A DNA stretch of 64,000 nucleotides from an uncultured Dorea sp. (GCA_945870325.1 CAMBRQ010000005.1:45727-109726), one strand, 5' to 3'; shown: positions 8,928 through 17,583, counted from the stretch's first letter. Notes: generated by a model not told the origin, from the letters alone. Numbers and translations are program-made.

Positions 8928-9503
8928 ATGAAGATTGAAAAGGGACAGCCGGGCTATATAAAAGCACAGAAGACGAAATATCTCATGTGGACGATTGGGG
9001 AATTCGCAATCGTGATAGCCGTCTTTGTTCTGGGATATATGCAGACGAAGACAAGATTGAATCTATTTACGGTGGTTGCGATCGTGGGATGCCTGCCAGC
9101 GGCAAAGATGCTGGTAGAATTCATCACTATGGCGCCATATAAGAGCATTGCTCCTGAGAAATATCAGGAGATCGAAGAGAAAACACCGCTTATCACAACT
9201 GCATATGATATGGTAATTACCAGCACGGAGAAGGTGATGCCAGCAGATGCGATTGCGATATCAGGTCATGTGGTCTGCGTATATGCAAGCAGCCCGAAGA
9301 CGGATGAAGTTCTTCTGGCAAAACATATCAAAAATATATTAAGAGATAACCACTATGATAAGATGACGGTTAAGATATTTCACGATTATGTAGCGTTCCT
9401 GTCCAGAGCAGAAGGAATGAACAATATCGCAGCGGTTGAACGATCGAATAATACCAGGAAGGAAAGAAATATCAGAAAGATTATACTGAATATTTCAATG
9501 TAA
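8928..9503 (+). CDS. Conserved-looking membrane protein of unknown function
   Basis: 191 residues that I do not recognise. Two adjacent hydrophobic helices (about 18-40 and 46-65) are followed by a soluble ~120-residue domain, so it is probably a membrane-anchored cytosolic protein. The soluble part alternates short strands and helices (for example AIAISGHVVCVYA) and ends in a basic tail. GGGAG lies about 12 nt before the ATG, a long spacing. It sits between an SDR and a RluA-like gene. Codon use matches its neighbours, so it looks native. Confidence 0.6.
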   Translation: MKIEKGQPGYIKAQKTKYLMWTIGEFAIVIAVFVLGYMQTKTRLNLFTVVAIVGCLPAAKMLVEFITMAPYKSIAPEKYQEIEEKTPLITTAYDMVITSTEKVMPADAIAISGHVVCVYASSPKTDEVLLAKHIKNILRDNHYDKMTVKIFHDYVAFLSRAEGMNNIAAVERSNNTRKERNIRKIILNISM

Positions 9504-9527
9504 GTAAGTGTTTCTGAAAAGAACTAC

Positions 9528-9533
9528 TATAAT
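9528..9533 (+). promoter_or_regulatory. Possible -10 box giving a very short leader for the RluA-like gene
   Basis: TATAAT lies 19 nt before the ATG at 9553, with no convincing -35 and no Shine-Dalgarno between them. If used, the transcript would start about 12 nt before the gene. Confidence 0.3.
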
Positions 9534-9552
9534 GCTTTCGATATAAAATGTG

Positions 9553-10563
9553 ATGAAGGAAATAATAATTAAACAGAATGAGGCTGGACAGAGGCTGGAT
9601 AAACTATTAAAAAAATATCTCAGTAAAGCACCCGGAAGTTTTATCTATAAGATGCTTCGGAAGAAGAATATTATATTAAATGGAAAGAAAGCGTCCGGCA
9701 ATGAAAAATTAGTGGTAGGAGATAGTGTTAAGTTATTCCTATCAGAGGAGACGATTCATAAGTTTTCTTCGGAAAATGAGGAAGATGTGCAGATAGAATC
9801 GGTTCCATTGGATATTATATATGAAGATCGCGAGATTCTGCTGTTGAATAAACCGGTAGGAATGTTGTCACAGAAAGCCAGTAAGGATGATGTGTCAGTG
9901 GTGGAACATGTGACAGCGTATCTTTTGAATGAACATAAGATCTCCGCGGAAGACCTGCGTACATTTAAGCCATCTATTTGTAACCGTCTGGATCGCAACA
10001 CCAGTGGACTGATCGTAGCGGGAAAGAGTCTGGCGGGATTGCAGATGATGGGGCAACTCATTAAGGAACGTACGATTCGAAAGTACTATCTGTGTATCGT
10101 AAAAGGAAAGATTACGGAATCTAAGCATATCCGTGGATATCTTAAGAAAGATGAAAAGAACAATGTGGTAACAATCAGCAGGCGGGGAACATCTCCAGGA
10201 GAACTTCCGATAGAGACAGAGTATACTCCGGTTGCCTGGCATGAGTCCATGACTTTGCTGAGAGTCCATCTGATTACTGGCAAGACACATCAGATCCGTG
10301 CGCATCTTGCCTCGGAAGGGCATCCGCTTTTGGGGGATTATAAGTATGGTAACCGGAGTTGGAATGAAGAGTATAAGAAACGATATCAGATACAGTCCCA
10401 GTTGCTTCATGCATATGAATTAGAATTTCCGCAGATGGAGAAGCCGTTTTTGGCAATTTCTGAAAAGACTTATACTGCAAAGGTACCAGAGGTGTTCTGG
10501 AGACTGATAAAGGAGACAGCATGGGAACATGGAATTCGAGAGGCCTTAGAGGTTCAACATTAG
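9553..10563 (+). CDS. RluA-family pseudouridine synthase
   Basis: An S4 domain (residues ~1-65) is followed by the RluA catalytic domain (336 residues). The catalytic motif reads CNRLDRNTSGL with D147; the usual His before the Arg is Asn, as in some Firmicutes paralogues. TGKTHQIRAHL and HPLLGDYKYG are also present. The start could be ATG 9553 or the GTG directly before it; neither has an SD. A second RluA-family gene (rluD-like) lies at 37 kb, so the two probably modify different sites. Confidence 0.85.
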   Translation: MKEIIIKQNEAGQRLDKLLKKYLSKAPGSFIYKMLRKKNIILNGKKASGNEKLVVGDSVKLFLSEETIHKFSSENEEDVQIESVPLDIIYEDREILLLNKPVGMLSQKASKDDVSVVEHVTAYLLNEHKISAEDLRTFKPSICNRLDRNTSGLIVAGKSLAGLQMMGQLIKERTIRKYYLCIVKGKITESKHIRGYLKKDEKNNVVTISRRGTSPGELPIETEYTPVAWHESMTLLRVHLITGKTHQIRAHLASEGHPLLGDYKYGNRSWNEEYKKRYQIQSQLLHAYELEFPQMEKPFLAISEKTYTAKVPEVFWRLIKETAWEHGIREALEVQH

Positions 10564-11069
10564 AGGAGATGGTCAACCGGACCAATGAATGGTATCTGGA
10601 GAAAGGGCTTGCTTTAATCCAGAAGATTCCGACGCCGATCACTCCGGTTAAAATGGATAAGGAGCATAGGCACATTACTTTGGCGTACTTTGACCAGAGA
10701 AGTACCATTGACTATATCGGCGCAGTTCAGGGAATTCCGGTATGTTTTGACGCAAAGGAATGTGTCGCAGAGACATTCCCGTTGCAGAATATTCATGAGC
10801 ATCAGGTAAGGTTCATGGAGAATTTTGAAAAGCAGGGCGGCGTGGCTTTCGTGCTGATCTATTATTCCTCAAAGAATATTCTGTATTATATGCGGCTTAA
10901 AGAACTGTTGGTCTTCTGGAACCGTGCGAAGGAAGGCGGGAGAAAAAGCTTCCGTTTTGAAGAATTGGATCCCAGATTTTTCATGGAATTCCTAAGAGGA
11001 TATTATGTTCCGTATCTGGATGCGATGAATCTGGATCTGGAACTCAGGGATGAACTTGACAAAGAGTAA
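10521..11069 (+). CDS. recU: Holliday junction resolvase RecU
   Basis: A 182-residue homodimeric endonuclease that cuts four-way junctions during recombination. The N-terminal WNSRGLRGSTLEEMVN helix motif and the nuclease core are clear. Active-site positions are T62 and D64 in STIDYIG, and D77 and K79 in FDAKE (Bacillus RecU has Glu at the D77 position). FPLQNIHEHQ follows. AAAGGAG lies 6 nt before the ATG. The gene overlaps the RluA-like gene by 43 nt. In Bacillus recU sits beside ponA; here no PBP gene is adjacent. Confidence 0.88.
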   Translation: MGTWNSRGLRGSTLEEMVNRTNEWYLEKGLALIQKIPTPITPVKMDKEHRHITLAYFDQRSTIDYIGAVQGIPVCFDAKECVAETFPLQNIHEHQVRFMENFEKQGGVAFVLIYYSSKNILYYMRLKELLVFWNRAKEGGRKSFRFEELDPRFFMEFLRGYYVPYLDAMNLDLELRDELDKE

Positions 11070-11084
11070 GAAAATGCTTATAAT
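11056..11084 (+). promoter_or_regulatory. Consensus sigma-A promoter for the his operon
   Basis: TTGACA (11056-11061), exactly 17 nt, then TATAAT (11079-11084). The -35 lies inside the last codons of recU. The predicted start (~11091) gives a leader of about 55 nt. A perfect 10-bp palindrome TAGCATGCTA (11105-11114) lies just downstream and could be an operator. The leader is too short for a T-box. Confidence 0.8.
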
Positions 11085-11146
11085 TCAATACAGTTTTATT
11101 GTGGTAGCATGCTAAAGTGGATGAATGACAATAACATGGAGGAACT

Positions 11147-12400
11147 ATGAAGAAAGTGTTGCATACTCCGGAAGGAGTCCGAGATATATATAATGTAGAA
11201 TGTGGAAAGAAACTTGCGTTAGAAGGACGGCTTAAGAAGGTGTTCCATTTATATGGATATCATGATATCCAGCCCCCGACTTTTGAATATTTTGATGTAT
11301 TCGGGAAAGAGATTGGGACCATTCCGTCCAAAGATCTCTATAAATTTTTCGATAAAGATGGCAATACCCTTGCGCTTCGTCCTGATATTACGCCGTCAAT
11401 TGCAAGAGCAGCGGCAACATTGTTCAAGGATGAGCGTCTGCCGATCCGTCTTTGCTATACGGGCAATACCTTTATTAACCATTCGAATTATCAGGGACGT
11501 CTGCGGGAGACGACTCAGATGGGTGCCGAGTTGATGGGAGATGACTCGGTAGAAGCAGATGCAGAGATGCTCGCGTTGGTAATTGAATCGCTTTTGACAA
11601 TTGGACTTAAGGAATTCCAGTTAAGCGTTGGCAATGTTGATTTTTTCCAGAGTTTGATTGAAGATGCGTGTCTGGATGAAGACGCAGAAGAACGAGTAAG
11701 AGAACTGATTAATAATCGCAATTATTTTGGCGTGGAGGAATTCTTGGAAAGCATTCAGGTGAAGAGAAGTTCCAAGGAAGCATTTGCGGCATTAAATGAA
11801 CTGGTCGGAGGCATTGATATTCTGACACGTGCGAAGGATGTTGCGCCGAATTCCAAAGGTGTGATGGCAGTCAAAAGACTGGAGAAGATCTATGATACGC
11901 TGAAATTATATGGGGTAGAGAAGTTTGTCACTTTCGATCTTAGTATGAGCGGTACTTATGGGTACTACTCCGGAATTATCTTCCGCGGATACACCTTTGG
12001 TACCGGAGATGCGATCGTGAAAGGCGGACGATACGACCATCTGATCGAGAAGTTTGGAAAGAAATGGCCTTCGATCGGATTCGTAATTGTAATAGATGAA
12101 TTGATGAATGCACTGGTACGCCAGAAGATCCGTATTGTATATACGAGAAAGAATACGATGATCGTATACGATGAAGGCAAGCAGAGAGAGGCTACCGCTC
12201 TTGCCAGAGATTTCCGTAGGAAGGCTAAGAATACAGAACTTATCAAAAAGGATAAGAGCAGACTGCTGGAAGATTATGTGGAATATGGCAAAGAATATTA
12301 TGCCGGCAACCTGATCTATCTTAAGAAGTCCGGTGAGATAACGATGATCAATCTGGTAACCGGCGAGCACAAGATTGTGAATAGTACAGATAGGAGTTAG
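11147..12400 (+). CDS. hisZ: ATP phosphoribosyltransferase regulatory subunit HisZ
   Basis: A histidyl-tRNA-synthetase-like protein (417 residues) that lacks aminoacylation function and forms a hetero-octamer with short HisG, giving histidine feedback control. It shows class II synthetase-type motifs: LRPDITPSIARAA, the REtTQMGAE-type motif 2 loop, and GGRYDHLIEKFG near the C-terminus. ACATGGAGGAACT precedes the ATG. It is first in the his operon and 6 nt from the short-form hisG. The pairing HisZ plus short HisG is the standard arrangement. Confidence 0.92.
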   Translation: MKKVLHTPEGVRDIYNVECGKKLALEGRLKKVFHLYGYHDIQPPTFEYFDVFGKEIGTIPSKDLYKFFDKDGNTLALRPDITPSIARAAATLFKDERLPIRLCYTGNTFINHSNYQGRLRETTQMGAELMGDDSVEADAEMLALVIESLLTIGLKEFQLSVGNVDFFQSLIEDACLDEDAEERVRELINNRNYFGVEEFLESIQVKRSSKEAFAALNELVGGIDILTRAKDVAPNSKGVMAVKRLEKIYDTLKLYGVEKFVTFDLSMSGTYGYYSGIIFRGYTFGTGDAIVKGGRYDHLIEKFGKKWPSIGFVIVIDELMNALVRQKIRIVYTRKNTMIVYDEGKQREATALARDFRRKAKNTELIKKDKSRLLEDYVEYGKEYYAGNLIYLKKSGEITMINLVTGEHKIVNSTDRS

Positions 12401-12406
12401 ACAATC

Positions 12407-13048
12407 ATGAGATACCTGACATTTGCTTTGGGAAAAGGGCGTCTGGCACATCAGACGCTGGAATTATTCGAGAAGATCGGCATTACCTGTGAAGAGATGA
12501 AAGATAAGGATTCGCGGAAATTAATCTTTGTAAATGAAGATCTGAAACTACGCTTCTTCCTTGCCAAAGGTCCGGATGTGCCGACCTATGTGGAATATGG
12601 TGCAGCTGACATTGGAGTCGTGGGGAAAGATACCATATTAGAAGAGGGGCGCAAGGTTCATGAAGTGTTGGATCTGGGATATGGAAAGTGTAAAATGTGC
12701 GTATGTGGTTATAAAGATGCGGCGCCGCTGCTTCAGCATCATGAACTGATCCGTGTTGCCACAAAGTATCCGAATATTGCAAAAGATTATTTCTATAATA
12801 CGAAGCACCAGACGGTGGAGATTATTAAGTTGAATGGATCCATTGAACTGGCTCCGATCGTAGGGCTGTCAGAAGTAATCGTAGATATTGTAGAGACAGG
12901 GTCAACGCTTAAGGAGAATGGACTGGAAGTGTTGGAAGAAGTATGTCCTCTCTCTGCGAGAATGATTGTAAATCCTGTAAGCATGCGTATGGAGAACGAA
13001 CGAATCAAGTCGTTGCTTACACAATTACGTGGACAGATTAATCTGTAA
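12407..13048 (+). CDS. hisG: ATP phosphoribosyltransferase, short form
   Basis: First committed step of histidine synthesis: ATP plus PRPP to phosphoribosyl-ATP. 213 residues, the short HisG class that lacks the C-terminal regulatory domain and needs HisZ. ALGKGRL at the N-terminus and the PRPP loop IVETGSTLKENGL (about 166-178) are visible. GGAG lies 11 nt upstream. Confidence 0.93.
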   Translation: MRYLTFALGKGRLAHQTLELFEKIGITCEEMKDKDSRKLIFVNEDLKLRFFLAKGPDVPTYVEYGAADIGVVGKDTILEEGRKVHEVLDLGYGKCKMCVCGYKDAAPLLQHHELIRVATKYPNIAKDYFYNTKHQTVEIIKLNGSIELAPIVGLSEVIVDIVETGSTLKENGLEVLEEVCPLSARMIVNPVSMRMENERIKSLLTQLRGQINL

Positions 13049-13078
13049 CGAACGGTAAGATGGAAAGGAAGTAGTCAG

Positions 13079-14368
13079 ATGAGAATACAGCGTTTGAACA
13101 AAGATACGAAGCAGAATCTTCTGGAAGACCTGTTAAAGAGAAGCCCCAATAATTACGGGGAATATGAACAGGGAGTTGCAGAGATCCTGAATCGGGTGAA
13201 AAAGGAGAAAGATCAGGCAATCTTTGAGTATACAGCGAAGTTTGACAAGGCATGTATCAATGCAGATAATATTAAAGTGACGGAAGAAGAGATACAGGAA
13301 GCATATGCGCTTGTGGATTCTTCTCTGGTGGAAATTATCCGTAAAGCGCTTCGTAATATTGAGTCGTACCATGAGAAGCAGCGCCAATATAGCTGGTTTG
13401 ACAGCAAGCCGGATGGAACCATGCTTGGACAGAAGGTGACGCCTTTACATAGAGTAGGTGTATATGTACCGGGAGGAAAAGCGGTATATCCGTCTTCTGT
13501 GTTGATGAATATTGTGCCTGCGAAGGTTGCAGGAGTTGACGAGATTATTATGGTGACCCCTCCGGGAAAAGATGGCAAAGTAACACCGAATACGTTGGTT
13601 GCCGCACATGAGGCGGGGGCAACGGCTGTCTATAAAGTGGGCGGAGCACAGGCAATAGGAGCACTGGCTTATGGAACCGAGAGCATACCAAAAGTCGATA
13701 AGATCGTGGGACCTGGAAATATCTATGTTGCGTTAGCGAAGAAGTCCGTCTATGGTCATGTCAGTATTGATGCCATCGCAGGACCAAGCGAGATTCTTGT
13801 GATTGCAGATGAGACTGCCAATCCAAGATATGTGGCTGCCGATCTGTTGTCTCAGGCAGAGCATGATGAACTGGCTTCTGCGATTCTGGTTACTACCAGC
13901 GAAGAATTGGCACAGAAGGTATCTGACCAGGTGGATGCCTTCGTAAAAGAATTGTCCAGAGGAGAGATTATCCAGAAGTCTCTTGATAATTATGGATATA
14001 TTCTGGTTGCAGATACGATGGAGGATGTCATAGATATTGCCAATGACATTGCATCTGAACATCTGGAGATTCAGACAAAAGATCCATATGATGTGATGAC
14101 TAAGATTCGCAATGCGGGAGCAATCTTTATCGGAGAATATTCCAGTGAGCCGCTTGGAGATTATTTTGCCGGACCGAACCATGTTCTTCCGACCAATGGA
14201 ACCGCCAAATTTTTCTCTCCGCTGTCGGTAGATGATTTTATTAAGAAATCCAGTATCATCTCATATTCCGGAGATGCACTGGAGGCGATTCATGAAGATA
14301 TCGAGAATTTTGCGAAAGCAGAGCAACTGACTGCTCATGCTAATTCGATTAAAGTACGTTTTGAATAA
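13079..14368 (+). CDS. hisD: Histidinol dehydrogenase
   Basis: Two-step NAD-dependent oxidation of histidinol to histidine. 429 residues. Zinc ligands include Q259 and H262 in LSQAEHDE, with the Asp in GDYFAGPNHVLP and the C-terminal His in TAHANS. The SIDAIAGPSE motif is present. AAGGAAG lies before the ATG. Third gene of the his operon. Confidence 0.94.
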   Translation: MRIQRLNKDTKQNLLEDLLKRSPNNYGEYEQGVAEILNRVKKEKDQAIFEYTAKFDKACINADNIKVTEEEIQEAYALVDSSLVEIIRKALRNIESYHEKQRQYSWFDSKPDGTMLGQKVTPLHRVGVYVPGGKAVYPSSVLMNIVPAKVAGVDEIIMVTPPGKDGKVTPNTLVAAHEAGATAVYKVGGAQAIGALAYGTESIPKVDKIVGPGNIYVALAKKSVYGHVSIDAIAGPSEILVIADETANPRYVAADLLSQAEHDELASAILVTTSEELAQKVSDQVDAFVKELSRGEIIQKSLDNYGYILVADTMEDVIDIANDIASEHLEIQTKDPYDVMTKIRNAGAIFIGEYSSEPLGDYFAGPNHVLPTNGTAKFFSPLSVDDFIKKSSIISYSGDALEAIHEDIENFAKAEQLTAHANSIKVRFE

Positions 14369-14382
14369 AGGAGGCGCAGCAT

Positions 14383-14970
14383 ATGGACAGGATAGCCAGT
14401 ATAACGAGGGCAACAAAAGAAACCGATATCTCTGTTACGCTGAATCTGGATGGAACCGGTAAAACCAAGATTGATACGGGAGTTGGTTTCTTCGATCATA
14501 TGTTGGATGGATTCGCAAGACACGGCTTGTTCGATCTTGAAGTGAAGGTAGATGGAGATCTGGATGTAGATTGCCATCATACCATTGAAGATACCGGGAT
14601 CGTACTTGGAACGGCTATTTTGAAAGCGGTAGGCGATAAGGCAGGGATGAAGCGCTATGGACACTTTATGCTGCCGATGGATGAGACGCTTGCTTTATGT
14701 GCTGTGGATCTGTCCGGAAGACCATACCTTAAGTATGATGCCGCTTTTACAGCGGAGCGTATCGGTAAGATGGATACGGAGATGATTAAGGAATTCTTCT
14801 ATGCAGTATCCTACAGTGCCATGATGAATATCCATCTGAAGATTCTGGATGGCGAGAATAATCATCATATGGCAGAAGCGCTGTTTAAGAGTTTCGGAAA
14901 AACTCTGGATATGGCAACAATGAAAGAGCCGAGAATCCAGGAAGCGTGGACTACAAAAGGAAGCTTATAA
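14383..14970 (+). CDS. hisB: Imidazoleglycerol-phosphate dehydratase
   Basis: 195-residue monofunctional manganese enzyme of histidine synthesis (no phosphatase domain). Metal-binding motifs are FFDHMLDGFARHG (36-48), DCHHTIEDTG (63-72) and NNHHMAEALFKSFG (155-168). AAAGGAGG lies 9-10 nt upstream. Here it follows hisD directly; hisC is not between them. Confidence 0.94.
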   Translation: MDRIASITRATKETDISVTLNLDGTGKTKIDTGVGFFDHMLDGFARHGLFDLEVKVDGDLDVDCHHTIEDTGIVLGTAILKAVGDKAGMKRYGHFMLPMDETLALCAVDLSGRPYLKYDAAFTAERIGKMDTEMIKEFFYAVSYSAMMNIHLKILDGENNHHMAEALFKSFGKTLDMATMKEPRIQEAWTTKGSL

Positions 14971-14986
14971 AGGAGAAGGATAGATT

Positions 14987-16270
14987 ATGAGTTATAAAAG
15001 ATTGATACCCTGTATCTTTATTGCAAAAGGAAAGGCGGTAAAATGGTTTGACGACCATACGGTAATCGCTGAAGATGCCATAGGTCTTGCGAAAAATTAC
15101 AGTGATAATGGGGCGGATGAGTTAATTGTGTTTGACCTGTCAGATGCGGATGATGAGCATGATGAGGCGATTGATCTGATTAAGCGCATGAACCGGGTGA
15201 TCAGAATCCCGATGGTAGTTGGTGGCAATATTAAGCGGCAGGAGGATATTAAGAAGATTCTATATGCAGGTGCCAAACGTGCTATGGTTAATTTTTCTAA
15301 GCAGGACAGTGTCAAGTTGATTGAAGAGGCAGCGAAACGTTTTGGCAAGGAGAAACTTGCGGTATCGCTGAATGATTTCGATGCATTATTCAAGCACCAG
15401 CATGTGATACAAGATTGCAGCAGTGAGATTGTCTTCATGCATAGGTTGGATCTGAATTCTGTTGTGAATGTGACAGAGGTTCCTTGTGTAATCGTAACAG
15501 ATACGATGGAGGAAAGAGAACTTTTTAAGATTCTGAAGTCTTCAGGTGTCAGAGGGCTGTCCGGCAAATACATCAGCCAGGTGGATATGGACTTCGTGGC
15601 ATTCAAGGAGAAATGTGCGCAGGAAGATATTCAGATGACTACTTTTGAAAGCATGATGGAGTTCTCCCAGTTCAAGACGAATGATCAGGGATTAATTCCG
15701 GTTGTAGTTCAGCACTATAAGACTCAGGAAGTTCTGATGCTGGCGTATATGAATGAGGAAGCATTCTATCATACGATTAAGACTGGAAAGATGACCTATT
15801 ATAGCAGAAGCAGACAGCAGTTGTGGGTGAAGGGAGAGACCAGCGGACACTTCCAGTATGTGAAGTCGCTGACGATTGACTGTGATTGTGATACGCTGCT
15901 TGCAAAGGTGGATCAGGTAGGTGCAGCATGTCATACCGGTAACCCAACTTGCTTCTTCCAGCCGTTAGCCGGCAATGACTATGATGAGACGAATCCTCTG
16001 AGGGTATTCGAGTCAGTCTATGCAACGATTGCGGATAGAAAGGAACATCCGAAGGAAGGGTCTTACACCAATTACTTATTTGAAAAAGGAATTGATAAGA
16101 TTCTGAAGAAGGTAGGAGAAGAAGCGACGGAAGTCGTGATTGCAGCAAAGAATCCGAACCCAGAAGAGGTCAAATACGAATTATCTGATTTCTTATATCA
16201 TGCTATGGTATTGATGGTATTAAAAGGAATCACATGGGAAGATATTATTAAAGAACTGGCAGACCGCTAA
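14987..16270 (+). CDS. hisIE: HisF/HisA-like domain fused to HisI-HisE (phosphoribosyl-AMP cyclohydrolase / phosphoribosyl-ATP pyrophosphatase)
   Basis: 427 residues in three parts. Residues 1-~222 resemble the HisF/HisA barrel ([30 protein letters not shown]), but the first catalytic Asp of CLDV/AIDL is Phe11 and the second catalytic region reads SLND. The C-terminal phosphate-binding strands are poorly conserved and the barrel is short. Residues ~228-330 are HisI with the zinc/magnesium motif [11 protein letters not shown] and [11 protein letters not shown]. Residues ~336-427 are HisE with [12 protein letters not shown]. HisIE carries steps 2 and 3 of histidine synthesis. AAAGGAGAAGG precedes the ATG. 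The barrel part is probably non-catalytic; its role is unknown. Confidence 0.85.
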   Translation: MSYKRLIPCIFIAKGKAVKWFDDHTVIAEDAIGLAKNYSDNGADELIVFDLSDADDEHDEAIDLIKRMNRVIRIPMVVGGNIKRQEDIKKILYAGAKRAMVNFSKQDSVKLIEEAAKRFGKEKLAVSLNDFDALFKHQHVIQDCSSEIVFMHRLDLNSVVNVTEVPCVIVTDTMEERELFKILKSSGVRGLSGKYISQVDMDFVAFKEKCAQEDIQMTTFESMMEFSQFKTNDQGLIPVVVQHYKTQEVLMLAYMNEEAFYHTIKTGKMTYYSRSRQQLWVKGETSGHFQYVKSLTIDCDCDTLLAKVDQVGAACHTGNPTCFFQPLAGNDYDETNPLRVFESVYATIADRKEHPKEGSYTNYLFEKGIDKILKKVGEEATEVVIAAKNPNPEEVKYELSDFLYHAMVLMVLKGITWEDIIKELADR

Positions 16271-16282
16271 AGCCTATTAGGA

Positions 16283-16320
16283 AGAGGAATATATACAAGT
16301 ATTGAAGCATATATTCTTCT
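16283..16320 (+). repeat. Inverted repeat after hisIE, in front of an SD
   Basis: AGAGGAATATAT (16283-16294) pairs with ATATATTCTTCT (16309-16320) at 11 of 12 positions with a 14-nt loop. No T-run follows; the next bases are the GAGGTGAT Shine-Dalgarno of the next gene. It could affect mRNA end stability or access to that SD. Confidence 0.5.
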
Positions 16321-16332
16321 GAGGTGATGATC

Positions 16333-16638
16333 TTGAATGATTCAGAAAAGCGAAGACGGGAACTGTTGGAACAGACTAGAGAATTATACAACGAAAGAAG
16401 ATCTATACCGGCTGTTCATCCTCGCTATGGCACGGCATACCGCCAACTCTATGAAGAGGACCAGCCAATGGCGTCGCCAGGAACATTCGGGCTTCGAGTG
16501 TTTTTATGCCTTTTGTTATTTGCTGCATTCGTGGCAATGGACAAGAATGGAAGCGAAGTCATGAAGGTGGACAGCAGCCGCATTGTGGAGGAGATTACAT
16601 ATGACCTGGATGTAGCAGAAGTTTGGAAATCGTTGTAA
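16333..16638 (+). CDS. Small single-pass membrane protein, unknown
   Basis: 101 residues that I do not recognise. The N-terminal ~45 residues are charged and likely helical (EKRRRELLEQTRELYNERR). One hydrophobic segment spans about residues 54-70 (VFLCLLLFAAFVAM), and the C-terminus is acidic, ending in DLDVAEVWKSL. I start at TTG 16333: GAGG lies 8 nt upstream, whereas the in-frame GTG 16324 and ATG 16327 overlap that SD. It follows the his operon but shares nothing visible with it. Confidence 0.6.
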   Translation: MNDSEKRRRELLEQTRELYNERRSIPAVHPRYGTAYRQLYEEDQPMASPGTFGLRVFLCLLLFAAFVAMDKNGSEVMKVDSSRIVEEITYDLDVAEVWKSL

Positions 16639-16639
16639 C

Positions 16640-16668
16640 TTGACGCGGTTTTACGGACTTGGTATAAT
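16640..16668 (+). promoter_or_regulatory. Near-consensus sigma-A promoter for the RmlD-like gene
   Basis: TTGACG (16640-16645), 17 nt, TATAAT (16663-16668). It begins directly after the stop of the small membrane gene. The predicted start at about 16675 lies 65 nt upstream of the ATG. Confidence 0.75.
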
Positions 16669-16685
16669 TTTGAATTGAGAAGGTG

Positions 16686-16722
16686 AAAGGCGTTGATTTT
16701 GCTCTGATCAACGCCTTTCTTA
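16686..16722 (+). terminator. Attenuator-like hairpin in the 5' leader of the RmlD-like gene
   Basis: AAAGGCGTTGAT (16686-16697) and ATCAACGCCTTT (16707-16718) are a perfect 12-bp inverted repeat with a 9-nt loop, followed by CTTATG. The hairpin begins about 11 nt after the predicted transcription start and ends before the GAGGAGG SD. The U tract is short, so it may be a weak terminator/attenuator or a 5' stabilising stem. Confidence 0.6.
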
Positions 16723-16739
16723 TGTGAGGAGGTATACAT

Positions 16740-17582
16740 ATGTTAAAAATCTGGATTGTGGGATCAAATGGACAGATTGGATCCGCAATAAAAGAAGTGG
16801 TTGATCCACTGGAAATGGAAGTGCTGAATACGGATATTGATGAACTTGATATTACCGATACGGAAGAGGTTCTCAATTATGGAGGAATCAGCCGTCCGGA
16901 TGTTATTATCAACTGTGCAGCGATAACGGACACGGAGTTATGTGAGAAAGATCCTGAGGCTGCATACCGTGTCAACGCCCTTGGCGCAAGAAACTTAAGT
17001 TTGATCGCACGTAAAATGGGAGCAAAGATTGTCCAGTTATCAACGGATGATGTGTTTGACGGCGAGGGGAATATCCCATACAGCGAGTTCGATGATACAC
17101 ATCCGAAGAGCGTATACGGACGTTCTAAGAGAGCAGGAGAGAATTATGTAAAAGAATTTACCCATAAGCATTTTATCGTAAGAAGTAGCTGGGTATATGG
17201 AAAAGGGAATAATTTTGTCAATAAAGTCCTGGATGCTGCAAAAAAAGGTGAAACGCTGTCAGTTGCATCCGATCAGATTGGTTCTCCTACAAGCGCGAAG
17301 GATCTGGCAAGAATCATTCTGCACCTGATTAAGACCAACGAATACGGCACTTATCATGCAACCTGTAAGGGTGTCTGCAGCCGTTATGAATTCGCTCAGG
17401 AGATTTTGAAACATGCGGGAAAAGAGATAGAGTTAAAAGCGGTGGCTGCTTCAGAAGTATCCTCAGAAAGACCTGCATATGCTGTACTGGATAATTTTAT
17501 CCTTAGAATTATTGATGTCTATAATATGCCGGACTGGAAAACGTCACTGGAAGAATATATGAATGAAAAGAGGGAGGATTAG
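16740..17582 (+). CDS. dTDP-4-dehydrorhamnose reductase-like (RmlD family) sugar-nucleotide reductase
   Basis: 280-residue extended SDR. GSNGQIGSAI (8-17) is the Rossmann loop. LSTDDVFDG holds the catalytic Thr/Ser area (100-108). Y126 and K130 lie in YGRSK, and the RSSWVYGKGNNF motif is typical of RmlD. No rmlA/B/C genes are nearby, so the substrate is not certain; related proteins include MAT2B-like members. GGAGG lies 7 nt upstream of the ATG. It is followed almost directly by a symporter gene. Confidence 0.8.
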   Translation: MLKIWIVGSNGQIGSAIKEVVDPLEMEVLNTDIDELDITDTEEVLNYGGISRPDVIINCAAITDTELCEKDPEAAYRVNALGARNLSLIARKMGAKIVQLSTDDVFDGEGNIPYSEFDDTHPKSVYGRSKRAGENYVKEFTHKHFIVRSSWVYGKGNNFVNKVLDAAKKGETLSVASDQIGSPTSAKDLARIILHLIKTNEYGTYHATCKGVCSRYEFAQEILKHAGKEIELKAVAASEVSSERPAYAVLDNFILRIIDVYNMPDWKTSLEEYMNEKRED

Positions 17583-17583
17583 T

